Positions 40,314 to 49,237 of a stretch of 49,277 bases of DNA are shown here, one piece after another (the first letter of the stretch is position 1; each line of letters begins with the position of its first letter). Under the pieces are notes generated by a model. The model saw only the letters and a program-made list of their open reading frames with translations, did no database searches and had not been told where the DNA came from. The stretch lies in the NCBI RefSeq assembly GCF_900142005.1, contig NZ_FQZL01000029.1, positions 1 through 49,277 on the forward strand. Reading direction: 5' to 3'. The translations under genes were made by a program, and so were the position numbers. The stretch comes from Dethiosulfatibacter aminovorans DSM 17477. GTDB taxonomy: Bacteria > Bacillota > Clostridia > Tissierellales > Dethiosulfatibacteraceae.

Positions 40314-41930
40314 ATGTACAAAGTCATGATTGTAGAAGATGAAATACCTATTAGAAATATCATATCGCGTATTATCGATTGGGAGCAGCTGGGATATAAG
40401 CTTGTTCATGAGGCGGATAACGGGCAGATGGCACTTGAATATCTGGAAGAGAATCCTGTGGACCTTGTGATTACGGATATATCCATGCCCTTTATGGATG
40501 GACTGGAACTTAGCAGGCAGATTCGCAAGAGCCACCTCAACATGACCATAATCATCCTGACAGGATACAATGAGTTTGATTATGCGCAGCAGGCCATTGA
40601 TTTGAATGTTTCAAATTATCTGTTGAAGCCAATAACCAAGGATAGTTTTACGGAAACTCTGGGTAAAATCAAAATTGAAATGGACCAGAGGTTTGCCGAC
40701 AAGAAGAATCTTGAGTTCCTCCGGAAGCAGTATGAAAAGAGCAAGGAGCTTATGATCGACAAATACCTGATGAATCTTATTCTAGGCTACTCTCAGCCCG
40801 ATTTTAGCATGAGTGAGATGGAAATGGGAATCAATCTTGAAGCGAATTACTATCGGGTTGGTGTTATGACCATTAAGGATGGTCGTGAATCTGAAAAGGA
40901 ATTTTGGGGAGAGGACAGACCCCTTCTTGAATTTGCAATTTACAACCTGACGGAGGAATTGCTGGCGAGAGTTGATCAGGACATAATCTTCTTCGGACCG
41001 GGTAATCAGATTTGTATGATATTTAAAGGGAAAAGTGAAGATCAAAGCGAAGAATTGAATGAACTGATAACAGGTCTGACAGATATTACGTTGCAGATTG
41101 ATAATTTGTTTCATATGGATGCAACAATTGGACTCAGCGATGCATATTACGAGACGGGTGAGTTATCCTATGCCTATCAGGATGCCATTACTGCATTGGA
41201 GTATCAGGTGCTTGAAGGCAGTGGAAAAGTTATTCTGAAGACTGATGTCGAGAATAAGTCTTCCTTTGCTTTTAATAAATTTGACAAACAGATTGTCAGA
41301 ATGGAGAATTTGATTAAGGTTGGAGACAAGGAAAACCTCCAAAAGGTTATAGATTACATTTTTTCCATGATTCATCATGAAAAGATTGATATTGAAGATT
41401 TCAGAACCATGCTGCTAAAGATCACCATCACAATTTTAAAGGCATACAACGATATAAGGCAAGTGGATGATGGCGAACAGGATATGGATTATACTATTTT
41501 CAGCCAGGTGTTCGAGATGAATGACTTTGATGATATTAAAGATTATTACATTGAACTTTGTGAAACCCTTTCAGGCAGAATAAAGGAAATCCGCAGGAAT
41601 GAAGAACAGGGATATGTAAATTCTGCAATCAAATATATGGAAGAAAACTATTCCGACCCTTATCTTAACCTTGAAAGTCTGTGCAAGACTCTTTTCTTGA
41701 GTCCCGGGCATTTCAGCAGACTTTTCAAGCAGACAACCGGAGAGACTTTTGTGGATTATCTCACAAGATTGCGCATGGACCAGGCAAAATATCTCCTTGC
41801 CAACACCAGCCGGAAGATGTATGAAATCGCCAGAGCCGTAGGGTATGAAGATCCAAATTATTTCAGTTATAATTTCAAGAAGCATGTGAAGTCCACACCT
41901 TCTGAATGGCGCAGGAAGGGGCGTGGATGA
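40314..41930 (+). CDS. YesN-type response regulator with AraC-family DNA-binding domain
   Basis: 538 residues from ATG 40314, chosen for GGGAGAG upstream; the longer frame starts at 40296. Residues 1-120 are a receiver domain with Glu9/Asp10 acidic pocket, phospho-acceptor Asp55 (DLVITDISMPFMDG) and Lys near 105 (NYLLKPI). A 290-residue middle region includes a PAS/GGDEF-like unknown domain. The last 100 residues are two AraC helix-turn-helices: LNLESLCKTLFLSPGHFSRLFKQTTGETFVDYLTRLRM and YEIARAVGYEDPNYFSYNFKKHVKSTPSEWR. It is the output of the kinase encoded next, whose GTG/ATG start overlaps its stop. Confidence 0.92.
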   Translation: MYKVMIVEDEIPIRNIISRIIDWEQLGYKLVHEADNGQMALEYLEENPVDLVITDISMPFMDGLELSRQIRKSHLNMTIIILTGYNEFDYAQQAIDLNVSNYLLKPITKDSFTETLGKIKIEMDQRFADKKNLEFLRKQYEKSKELMIDKYLMNLILGYSQPDFSMSEMEMGINLEANYYRVGVMTIKDGRESEKEFWGEDRPLLEFAIYNLTEELLARVDQDIIFFGPGNQICMIFKGKSEDQSEELNELITGLTDITLQIDNLFHMDATIGLSDAYYETGELSYAYQDAITALEYQVLEGSGKVILKTDVENKSSFAFNKFDKQIVRMENLIKVGDKENLQKVIDYIFSMIHHEKIDIEDFRTMLLKITITILKAYNDIRQVDDGEQDMDYTIFSQVFEMNDFDDIKDYYIELCETLSGRIKEIRRNEEQGYVNSAIKYMEENYSDPYLNLESLCKTLFLSPGHFSRLFKQTTGETFVDYLTRLRMDQAKYLLANTSRKMYEIARAVGYEDPNYFSYNFKKHVKSTPSEWRRKGRG

Positions 41931-41931
41931 C

Positions 41932-43707
41932 ATGATTGGAAAATGGCGCCAGCTCAGCATACAGAATTTGATTGCCATATCCTTTTCAATTGCCATAGTG
42001 ATGATGATTACAATCATAGGAATTGTATCATTTCTTATAACGACCAGGACGGTGGATGAGAACACCAATGAGTATGTAAAACAGCTGGTCAATCAAATCA
42101 ACTATGATATAGAGCACTATTTGAACAATATTGAAATTTCATTGAATACAATCAAATCGAATGAAGAGATTTACAGTTATTTTGAAATGGAAGAAACCGA
42201 TTCCGAGCTTGAAGGCAATATTTCAGATATGCTCAATGACTATCTGGTATCCAGGAATGATGCTGTCAATGTTTTCCTTGTGCGAAAAGACGGTTCAGTC
42301 ATAGTGAATGAAGGAGGCTATGAATTGAAACAGGATTTCCCCATGCCTATGGAAATGCATGATGTGAAATCTGCTGACGGGGAGTTCATGGATATATCCA
42401 ATGCACATATTCAAAATTTAATCGTAGACAGATACAAATGGGTTGTATCATGCAGTACGGGTATTTTCGATGTTGAAAGTGGAGATTATCTTGGCACTGC
42501 AGTGATAGACCTGAACTTCAACTTGATTGATGATGTGCTTAACAATGTAAGTCTGGGTGAAAAAGGGTACATGTTCATAACGGATGAAGCGGGAAATATA
42601 GTTTATCATCCGAAACACGAACTGATTTACAGCGGGATCAGGCATGAAGATATCCAGCTGATCGTTGATTCCAAGGATGGTTATGTGTCAACAATGGAAG
42701 AAGACAGGGTTAAGGATTATATTATTTCCACATCCGATTATTCAGGATGGAAGGTGGTTGGAGCCGTTTATGTTGATGAGCTCAATCCTTATGAAAGGGT
42801 GACCAAACAGATTTATATCCTGTTGATTGGACTTTCACTGGTACTTGCCATACTGATTTCGGTAATCATTTCGAGGCGTTTTTTGCATCCTATCAAGGAT
42901 TTGAATGACGGCATGAACAGGTTCAAGTACGGTGATCTGGATACTGTGGTTGATATCAAGGAGGAAAATGAGTTTGGAGAATTGGCTGATACCTTCAACG
43001 ATATGACTGGAAGAATCAAGAATCTTGTGGAGAGGAACAAGCAGTCTGAAAAAGCGAAACGTAAATTCGAGCTTAAATCCCTTCAGTCTCAAATCAATCC
43101 CCATTTTCTCTATAATACTCTGGATTCCATTGTCTGGATGGCTGAAGCGGAAATGAACAGGGAAGTAGTGGAAATGACTGATTCACTGGCAAAACTGTTC
43201 AGAATCATTATAAACAGAGGAGATGAATTTGTCACTGTAGCCCAGGAAATTGAGCATATTGAAAGCTATCTGAAAATACAGAAGCTTAGATATGGTGAAA
43301 AGTTGAATTATGAGATTAAGGCGGACCCTTCGCTTCTGTCCCTTAGAATCGTTAAAATCATTATACAGCCTATAGTTGAAAACGCTATATATCACGGCAT
43401 TAAGAAGCTGGCAACTCCGGGAATGATTTGGATCCGATTGACTGACAAAGATGAGTATATGGAGATTATCATTCAAGACAATGGAGTGGGAATGGATGAA
43501 GAAACTGTTCGAAAATTGCTTGAACCGGGCGAGAAAGGCGGCTCGGGCAAGGGTGGAATCGGTGTCTTGAATGTAGATCAGCGCATCAAACTCCATTATG
43601 GCGATGAATACGGCATAGATATTGAAAGCGAAGAGTTTGAGGGAACAAAAATAACAATGAAGCTGCCAAAGGTATTTACCAGGGAGGATGGAAATGAAAA
43701 AGAATAA
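41932..43707 (+). CDS. YesM-type sensor histidine kinase
   Basis: 591 residues from ATG 41932; a GTG at 41923 is the longer choice. It has a membrane segment (residues 15-38), a double-Cache-like extracellular sensor (40-295), a second membrane segment (VTKQIYILLIGLSLVLAILISVII), a HAMP linker, then LQSQINPHFLYNTLDSIVWMAE (phospho-His in the His_kinase family of YesM) and the ATPase boxes IVENAIYHGIKK (N), DNGVGMDEE (G1) and KGGIGVLNVDQRIKLHYG (G2). It senses a small outside signal, probably with the binding protein encoded downstream, and phosphorylates the YesN-type regulator. Confidence 0.92.
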   Translation: MIGKWRQLSIQNLIAISFSIAIVMMITIIGIVSFLITTRTVDENTNEYVKQLVNQINYDIEHYLNNIEISLNTIKSNEEIYSYFEMEETDSELEGNISDMLNDYLVSRNDAVNVFLVRKDGSVIVNEGGYELKQDFPMPMEMHDVKSADGEFMDISNAHIQNLIVDRYKWVVSCSTGIFDVESGDYLGTAVIDLNFNLIDDVLNNVSLGEKGYMFITDEAGNIVYHPKHELIYSGIRHEDIQLIVDSKDGYVSTMEEDRVKDYIISTSDYSGWKVVGAVYVDELNPYERVTKQIYILLIGLSLVLAILISVIISRRFLHPIKDLNDGMNRFKYGDLDTVVDIKEENEFGELADTFNDMTGRIKNLVERNKQSEKAKRKFELKSLQSQINPHFLYNTLDSIVWMAEAEMNREVVEMTDSLAKLFRIIINRGDEFVTVAQEIEHIESYLKIQKLRYGEKLNYEIKADPSLLSLRIVKIIIQPIVENAIYHGIKKLATPGMIWIRLTDKDEYMEIIIQDNGVGMDEETVRKLLEPGEKGGSGKGGIGVLNVDQRIKLHYGDEYGIDIESEEFEGTKITMKLPKVFTREDGNEKE

Positions 43708-44677
43708 AGTATCCTATTTTCTTGGAGGTTCCATTGGACTGCTGTCCCTTGTTCTGGTACTTTTATTGGCTAATATTGGTTTTGGGAACAGAAATGAATT
43801 GATATATTTTGTATCCAAAACCAGTTCCGAAAACAGTACATTCTGGCACAGTGTGGAACGAGGTGTCAAAGTGGCAGCAGATGAACTTGGTGTGGACCTT
43901 GTCTTTGCAGGTCCAGAACGTGAGTTGGACTTTGACGACCAGATCCGGTTCGTAAGGGAAGGAATCGAGGCAAGGCCTATGGCAATCATATTGGCTGCCA
44001 GTGACTACAATGTTCTGGCCGATGTATCCAGGGAAGTTTATGACAGTGGAATAACCTTTCTTACAGTGGATTCAGATGTCAATATTGAAGAAGAACACAG
44101 TTTTGTAGCAACAGACAATGTAGAAGCGGCAAGAATTCTGGGTGAAGAGTTGGCTGAATTTATGGAGGGGGAAGGAACTGTGGGAATCATATCCCATCTC
44201 GAAGGCGCTACTTCTGCCACTGACCGTGAAGAGGGGTTCAAGCAGGGGATAAGTCAATACAAAAACATGAAGATTGTGGATGAAATTCCATACAGCGGCA
44301 ACGATACTGCTATAGCTTATGAAAAAACTAAGGCTTTTCTCGAAGATTATCCTGAAGTTACAGGCTTGTTCGGAACCAATGAAGCTACATTGATAGGCAT
44401 AGCAAAGGCTATTGAGGATCTTGGACTTAATGACAGGATTATGGTTGTAGGATTTGATATAAGCGAAGAAGCGGCTTCCTATCTGGAGAAGGATATCATC
44501 AAGGCGATCATTGTTCAAAGACCATTCAATATGGGATATTTGAGTGTCAAGGAGGCATACAGGCAGGCTAAGGGCGGAAAGGGATCCGGATTCATAGATG
44601 TTGATGTTGTGCTTGTTGATAAGGACAACATGTTCCAAGAGGAGAACCAGAAATTCATAATTCCTTTCCTTGAATGA
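43694..44677 (+). CDS. Membrane-anchored periplasmic sugar-binding protein, sensor partner of the kinase
   Basis: 327 residues from ATG 43694; AGGGAGG lies six bases upstream and the start overlaps the kinase stop by 14 bases. The N-terminus is a basic start and one hydrophobic segment (YFLGGSIGLLSLVLVLLLANIGFG) with no Cys, hence an uncleaved anchor rather than a lipoprotein. The rest is a complete type I periplasmic binding protein (RbsB/YtfQ-like): SKTSSENSTFWHSVERGVKVAADELG, LAASDYN, VDSDV and ATDNVEAARILGEEL, then GTNEATLIGIAKAIEDLG, VGFD. It binds a sugar and, with no ABC permease nearby, probably relays binding to the kinase, as XylFII does to LytS. Confidence 0.88.
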   Translation: MKKNKVSYFLGGSIGLLSLVLVLLLANIGFGNRNELIYFVSKTSSENSTFWHSVERGVKVAADELGVDLVFAGPERELDFDDQIRFVREGIEARPMAIILAASDYNVLADVSREVYDSGITFLTVDSDVNIEEEHSFVATDNVEAARILGEELAEFMEGEGTVGIISHLEGATSATDREEGFKQGISQYKNMKIVDEIPYSGNDTAIAYEKTKAFLEDYPEVTGLFGTNEATLIGIAKAIEDLGLNDRIMVVGFDISEEAASYLEKDIIKAIIVQRPFNMGYLSVKEAYRQAKGGKGSGFIDVDVVLVDKDNMFQEENQKFIIPFLE

Positions 44678-44705
44678 TGGTGAAGGTCAAATTTGACAAG
44701 GAAAG

Positions 44706-44750
44706 GGGATGCTGAGCCAACTTCTGCTGGTTCAGCATCCCTTCTTTTTT
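44706..44750 (+). terminator. Terminator after the three-component operon
   Basis: GGGATGCTGAGCCA (44706-44719) pairs with TGGTTCAGCATCCC (44728-44741) with one G-T pair, followed by TTCTTTTTT. Confidence 0.92.
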
Positions 44751-44792
44751 ATATCAGACAAATGTGCATATTGTTTTGAATTATAAGATCGT

Positions 44793-46187
44793 TTACTGAG
44801 CTGCCTTTAAAGATTGAACAGTTTCTACCGGCTTTTTCAGGAATCCTACAAGTGCTGCAGAAACAAGTGAACCTACCAGTATTGATACCAGATACATGCC
44901 AAGGTTTTCCACTGCGAAGAATACGAATATACCGCCGTGAGGTACGCTTAGTGTTGCATTGAATATCATTGACAGTGCGCCTGTTACTCCTGCTCCTGCC
45001 ATGATTGATGGAATTACTCTTACAGGGTCGGCTGCTGCAAATGGGATTGCACCTTCCGTGATGAAGCTGATTCCCAGTACAAGGGCTGATTTTCCTGATT
45101 CTCTTTCTGCTGCCGTAAACTTGTTCTTGAATACGAAGGTAGCTAGTGCAAGGCCTATAGGGGGAACCATGCCGGCGGCCATAACTGCTGCCATTACTGC
45201 CGAACCTGTTCCTGCAACGAGTGTACCTGTTCCGAATGCGTAGGCTGCCTTGTTCAAAGGGCCGCCCATATCAAATGCCATCATAAGTCCGATTATCAAG
45301 CCCAGTACGGCGGCGCTGCTTCCTTCCATGCCTGTAAGGAAGTCGTTCATTGCAGTATTGATGGCTGCAGCCGGACCGCCTATGATATAGAAGAAGGACA
45401 AACCTACAATAAGTGAACCAAATACCGGTATTATGAGTACGGGCATGATGCCTTGAAGATTCTTCGGAAGCTTGATGTATTTTTTCATGGCTTCAACTAC
45501 GTAACCTGCCATGAAACCTGCGATGATTGCACCAAGGAAACCAGCATTTATCTGGGTTGCAACGGAACCGCCAATCATACCTACTGCGAGACCCGGTCTG
45601 TCAGCTATTGAATAGGCTATGTAACCTGCAAGTATAGGAATCATGAGACCAAAACCGCCTGTGCCTCCAATACCCATGAGATATGCAGCCAAAGTGCCTT
45701 CTTCCTGGAATCCAATGTATCCACCGATTAGGAAGGAAAGTGCTATTGCAATACCTCCTGCAACAACGAAAGGTATCATGAAGGATACTCCATTCATCAG
45801 ATGCTTATAAGGGCCTTTCCTTTCAGTGCTTTGCTTGGTCTTAAGATCTGCTTCTTTATTGTCAGTGTTTCTGCCTGTGCTGTATGCAGGAGCCTTCAAG
45901 GCCTGGTCTATTAGTTCGCTTGATTTTTGAAGGGCGTCGGCTACACCAACTGTAACAAGTTTTTTACCTTCGAATCTTTCCATTGGTACTGCAGTGTCTA
46001 TTGCCAGTACGATGGCATCTGCTGCTGCTATTTCTTCAGCTGTCAGTTCATTCTCCACTCCGACAGAACCTCTTGTCTCTGTTTTGATTTTATAGCCTTT
46101 TTCTTGAGCTGCCTGCTCAAGTGCTTCGGCTGCCATGTATGTATGGGCTATACCTGTAGGACATGATGTTACTGCTAAAATTTTCAT
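44793..46187 (-). CDS. PTS fructose transporter subunit IIBC
   Basis: 464 residues. The N-terminal IIB domain carries the phospho-acceptor Cys9 in VTSCPTGIAHTYMAAEAL. A linker (residues 100-125) joins the IIC domain: about ten membrane segments starting GPYKHLMNGVSFMIPFVVAGGIAIALSFLIGG and containing the GGPLNKAAYAFGTG and SFITEGAIPFAAADPVR substrate motifs of the fructose family. It imports fructose as fructose 1-phosphate. It is 36 bases after the IIA gene and has AGGAGG upstream. No 1-phosphofructokinase gene (fruK) lies in the window, which is unusual for fru operons, while pfkA is close. Confidence 0.92.
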   Translation of the reverse strand: MKILAVTSCPTGIAHTYMAAEALEQAAQEKGYKIKTETRGSVGVENELTAEEIAAADAIVLAIDTAVPMERFEGKKLVTVGVADALQKSSELIDQALKAPAYSTGRNTDNKEADLKTKQSTERKGPYKHLMNGVSFMIPFVVAGGIAIALSFLIGGYIGFQEEGTLAAYLMGIGGTGGFGLMIPILAGYIAYSIADRPGLAVGMIGGSVATQINAGFLGAIIAGFMAGYVVEAMKKYIKLPKNLQGIMPVLIIPVFGSLIVGLSFFYIIGGPAAAINTAMNDFLTGMEGSSAAVLGLIIGLMMAFDMGGPLNKAAYAFGTGTLVAGTGSAVMAAVMAAGMVPPIGLALATFVFKNKFTAAERESGKSALVLGISFITEGAIPFAAADPVRVIPSIMAGAGVTGALSMIFNATLSVPHGGIFVFFAVENLGMYLVSILVGSLVSAALVGFLKKPVETVQSLKAAQ

Positions 46188-46223
46188 TATTATTCCTCCT
46201 ATGATTTGATTATTGCCAATTGT

Positions 46224-46673
46224 TTATAATCCCAATTCGCTTGTTTCCAGTATGTCCATTATTTCCTTTGATGAGTTTGCATTTCTAAGTGAATCCCTGA
46301 ATGGTTCCTTCATAAGCTTTCTCGACAAGGCTGCCAGTATCTTCAAATGTGTTGAACCTGCATCGTTTGCCGGCACTCCTATGAGGAAAACAAGGTCTAC
46401 GGGATTTCCGTCCATTGATTTCCAGTCGATGGAATCGACAGTTGAGAACATAAAGAATGGTTCGTTGACTGAATCGGACTTTCCGTGAGGGATTGCAACA
46501 CCAAATCCAACGGCTGTTGAAAATTCTTCTTCCCTCTTTAATATTGCTTCTATGTATGCATTTTCGTCATTTACTTTTCCGTTTTCTGAAGCTATTGATG
46601 TAAGTTTTTTCAGTACATCTTCTCTTGAGGAAGCTTCCAGATTAAGTTTAACCAGATTTTCATTGATAATCAT
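46224..46673 (-). CDS. PTS fructose transporter subunit IIA
   Basis: 149 residues from ATG 46673 with AAAGGAG upstream; the longer frame starts at 46727, within the promoter. The phospho-acceptor is His63 in FGVAIPHGKSDSV. The remainder is the complete EIIA-Fru fold (DLVFLIGVPANDAGSTHLKILAALSRKL). It accepts phosphate from HPr and passes it to the Cys of the IIB domain of the next gene. First gene of the fructose operon, after a promoter with a cre-like site. Confidence 0.92.
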   Translation of the reverse strand: MIINENLVKLNLEASSREDVLKKLTSIASENGKVNDENAYIEAILKREEEFSTAVGFGVAIPHGKSDSVNEPFFMFSTVDSIDWKSMDGNPVDLVFLIGVPANDAGSTHLKILAALSRKLMKEPFRDSLRNANSSKEIMDILETSELGL

Positions 46674-46704
46674 TTTATTAACTCCTTTCGCATAACTTAG
46701 GAAA

Positions 46705-46731
46705 GTTAAACGTTTTCTTAGGTACATTATA
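46705..46731 (-). promoter_or_regulatory. Fructose operon promoter -10 and cre-like site
   Basis: On the minus strand TATAAT (46731-46726) without a good -35 is followed by AGAAAACGTTTAAC (46718-46705), a CcpA-like site over the transcription start. CCTAAG occurs on both sides of it. Confidence 0.5.
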
Positions 46732-46803
46732 GGACAGATTATGATTTAAAAACTTGAAAATCATGATGTGAAAATTGAAAAATCTGATATTTGTAATTAG
46801 GCT

Positions 46804-46844
46804 AAAAAATAAAAGCTCCCATTCAATAAATTGAATGAGAGCTT
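46804..46844 (-). terminator. Terminator of the gntR gene
   Basis: On the minus strand AAGCTC...GAGCTT with inner CATTCAAT/ATTGAATG arms, followed by TTATTTTTT. Confidence 0.85.
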
Positions 46845-46901
46845 GATATTTAAGATCAGGATATTGTTTATTTACCCGAAAAGGGAAATTTGCTGATATA
46901 T

Positions 46902-47618
46902 TTATCTTATAATATAATCGAATTCTTCTCCATAACCAATGGTCTTTGATACGTGGAGTATTTCTCCAGTCGTGCTGAATGACCTGCCGCTGATTTTAAG
47001 TAAAGGCGTATTCTTGGACTTTTGCAGCAGACGGGCGGTTTTTTGATCCGGACGAATGATGTTCAGAATCAATTCTCCGGCTACTACATCAATATTTTTT
47101 TCTTCCTTCAGATATTTATATATTGAACCGGTTAAGTCTATATCCAGAAGATAACTGTATTTCATGGGGAATATGTTTTCTTCTATAATACAAGGCATAT
47201 CACCTACATAACGCAATCGAACAATTCTTACTGCTTCATCGCCCTCTTTTAGTTCGAGCCATTCAATCACTTTTGGATCATCTGGAACAAAAATTCCAGC
47301 TTCCAAAACCTTGGAACTAGCCTTCTGGCCATTTTCAAGGCAGATTTGGGTAAAACCAGTTCCTGGGCGCTTGAAATCTTTTTGCATTGAAGGTGTGGTG
47401 ATAAATGTTCCTTTGCCCTGTTTTCTGTTTACCAATCCTTGTTTGACAAGTTCGGTTATTGCACTACGAATAGTTATACGGCTAACGCCATATTGCTCAG
47501 CCAGCTGACCTTCCGTAGGCAGTCGCTTTTGAGAACCAAAAGTTCCTTTTTGAATTTCTTCTTTGATTTTTTCTGAAATTTGTTCGTATAGTGGAATTAT
47601 GCTATCATGATCTAACAT
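46902..47618 (-). CDS. GntR-family transcriptional regulator (HutC/UTRA type)
   Basis: 238 residues. The N-terminal winged helix is RLPTEGQLAEQYGVSRITIRSAITELVKQGLVNRKQGKGTFITT. From residue 85 to the end is a UTRA ligand domain (VIEWLELKEGDEAVRIVRLRYVGDMPCIIEENIFP...). Such regulators bind phosphorylated sugars or similar small molecules. AAGGGGGC lies upstream. Placed between pfkA and the fructose PTS genes on the same strand, it is a good candidate for their regulator. An AT-rich 170-base region with a possible ATACAaaaTGTAT palindrome lies upstream. Confidence 0.9.
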   Translation of the reverse strand: MLDHDSIIPLYEQISEKIKEEIQKGTFGSQKRLPTEGQLAEQYGVSRITIRSAITELVKQGLVNRKQGKGTFITTPSMQKDFKRPGTGFTQICLENGQKASSKVLEAGIFVPDDPKVIEWLELKEGDEAVRIVRLRYVGDMPCIIEENIFPMKYSYLLDIDLTGSIYKYLKEEKNIDVVAGELILNIIRPDQKTARLLQKSKNTPLLKISGRSFSTTGEILHVSKTIGYGEEFDYIIR

Positions 47619-47788
47619 TGTTATGCCCCCTTTCCATACTTAGAATATAACATCATAATACAATATATGACGAAAATGAATGACATTATAATATCATATA
47701 AATAATATTAATACAATACAAAATGTATAATATTTATTATGACTACATTCAACATGGACATATTATATGGATTTTTAACATAATTTTA

Positions 47789-48748
47789 TTACATGGACAG
47801 TATCTTAGTCAGTTCGTAAGCTTCGTAATCAAATTGTTTTTCTATTTTCAGCGCTTCATCTATATCCATATTGAATATCACGTTGTCTTTAGTTCCCAAC
47901 ACAACATTTCCAGTCCCTCCAACGAGAAGCTCTGCTCCTTTGGCTCCCAGCCTACTGCCCAAAAGTCTGTCGTAAGCGGAAGGAGTTCCTCCTCTTTGTA
48001 TATATCCCAATACGGTGCATCTGATGTTAACGTCAAATTTATTTGTAATGGCATCCTTTAATTCGTATGCATTACCAGAACCTTCAGCAAGCATTATTAT
48101 ACTGTGCTTCTTGCCACGTGCTTTTCCTCTCATAATTGTTTCGCATATTGTATCCATATCAATGGGCGCTTCAGGAATTATTACAACCTCTGCTCCTCCT
48201 GCAAGCCCTGAATAAAGTGCAAGATCTCCGCAATTTCTGCCCATTACTTCAATAATATTCGTCCTTTCGTGAGATGATGAAGTGTCTCTTATTTTGCTGA
48301 TGGAATCCAGTATCGTATTTAATGCCGTATTGAATCCCAAAGTATATTCAGTATACGCAAGGTCGTTGTCAATAGTGCCGGGTATGCCTATGGTAGGGAT
48401 ACCTGCCAGGCTCAGCTTCCTGGCACCTTGGAAGGATCCGTCTCCACCGATTACAATTATTCCGTCAATATCCCTATATCGTATGTTGTCAAGAGCCTTG
48501 TTGAAGCCTTCTTCTGTTTTGAACTCTTCGCAGCGGTCTGTTCCAAGGATTGTACCGCCTCTATGGATAATATCGGCCACTGAGGACAAGTCCATGTGCT
48601 TAATATCATTTTCTATTAGGCCTTTATATCCCTTTTTAATGCCAAGTACTTCAATATTCCTGTAAATTGCATATCTTACAACGGCTCTGATTGCCGCATT
48701 CATGCCGGGAGCGTCTCCACCACTGGTCAGTACTCCTATTCTTCGCAT
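47789..48748 (-). CDS. pfkA: 6-phosphofructokinase, ATP-dependent
   Basis: 319 residues, the standard bacterial PfkA length. The ATP site begins [24 protein letters not shown] and continues [11 protein letters not shown]; the catalytic segment [23 protein letters not shown] carries the Asp base; the second substrate region is [21 protein letters not shown], and the C-terminus has [18 protein letters not shown]. It phosphorylates fructose 6-phosphate to fructose 1,6-bisphosphate, the committed step of glycolysis. AAGGAGG lies upstream. It is not followed by pyk as in many Firmicutes; a GntR gene follows. Confidence 0.96.
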   Translation of the reverse strand: MRRIGVLTSGGDAPGMNAAIRAVVRYAIYRNIEVLGIKKGYKGLIENDIKHMDLSSVADIIHRGGTILGTDRCEEFKTEEGFNKALDNIRYRDIDGIIVIGGDGSFQGARKLSLAGIPTIGIPGTIDNDLAYTEYTLGFNTALNTILDSISKIRDTSSSHERTNIIEVMGRNCGDLALYSGLAGGAEVVIIPEAPIDMDTICETIMRGKARGKKHSIIMLAEGSGNAYELKDAITNKFDVNIRCTVLGYIQRGGTPSAYDRLLGSRLGAKGAELLVGGTGNVVLGTKDNVIFNMDIDEALKIEKQFDYEAYELTKILSM

Positions 48749-48860
48749 AAAATTCCTCCTTGCCGGATTACGTTTTTCCCCTTTGCCAATTATAATTGTG
48801 AAAATAATGATGCTAATACATTTTAATTTTATATAAAAAGATATTAAAACATTATGATTT

Positions 48861-48890
48861 ATATTAAAACATCATGTAATGTTTTGTCAA
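48861..48890 (-). promoter_or_regulatory. pfkA promoter with palindrome and direct repeats
   Basis: On the minus strand TTGACA (48890-48885), 18 bases, TAATAT (48866-48861). AAAACATcatgtaATGTTTT (48866-48885) fills the spacer. ATATTAAAACATTATG (48841) and ATATTAAAACATCATG (48861) are a 20-base-spaced direct repeat over the start site. Confidence 0.55.
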
Positions 48891-48986
48891 TAGACTGTCG
48901 TAAAAAAGTAAACTTCCTTTTGATGAGATTTTTTTCAATTTAATTGTCAAGCATTTTAGAAAATGTCCCGAAAAAATAAAAACATG

Positions 48987-49009
48987 AGCACTGGACTTCA
49001 GTGCTTTTT
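48987..49009. terminator. Bidirectional terminator next to the 6S-like RNA
   Basis: AGCACTG (48987-48993), loop GACTT, CAGTGCT (48999-49005). Plus strand: TTTT directly follows. Minus strand: CATG then TTTTTATTTTTT. Confidence 0.75.
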
Positions 49010-49025
49010 GTGTGGGGAAAAGCCC

Positions 49026-49188
49026 GCATTTATTCCACGACCTATTGACGACGAGCCTCTGATGATATGTTGAGAAGCACCAGAAGCATCCCACCTGTAA
49101 AAAGGACACACTAAGAGGACATGTGATGCTTTGCACGAGCATAACATATCATCTTCTCATCATAAATAGGCTTTCGCGGCATAAACGC
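49026..49188 (-). ncRNA. Rod-shaped non-coding RNA with 6S RNA-like architecture
   Basis: On the minus strand long-range pairs build one rod: GCGTTTAT with ATAAATGC (49188/49026), CCGCGA with TCGTGG, CCTATT with AATAGG, ATGATGAG with CTCGTCGT, GATGATATGTT with AACATATCATC, a central bubble of 11 and 12 bases, then AAGCATC with GATGCTT and a 34-base apical loop. All imperfect pairs are G-U on the minus strand and would be A-C on the plus strand. A terminator follows at 48987. Two arms with a large central bubble are how 6S RNA, the RNA polymerase-binding regulator, looks, but I do not recognise its sequence; another structured RNA is possible. Confidence 0.55.
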
Positions 49189-49237
49189 TAGAGTGAGTTA
49201 AAAACTGCCTGCGAGTTTGAAACCACTTCAAAAGGTT

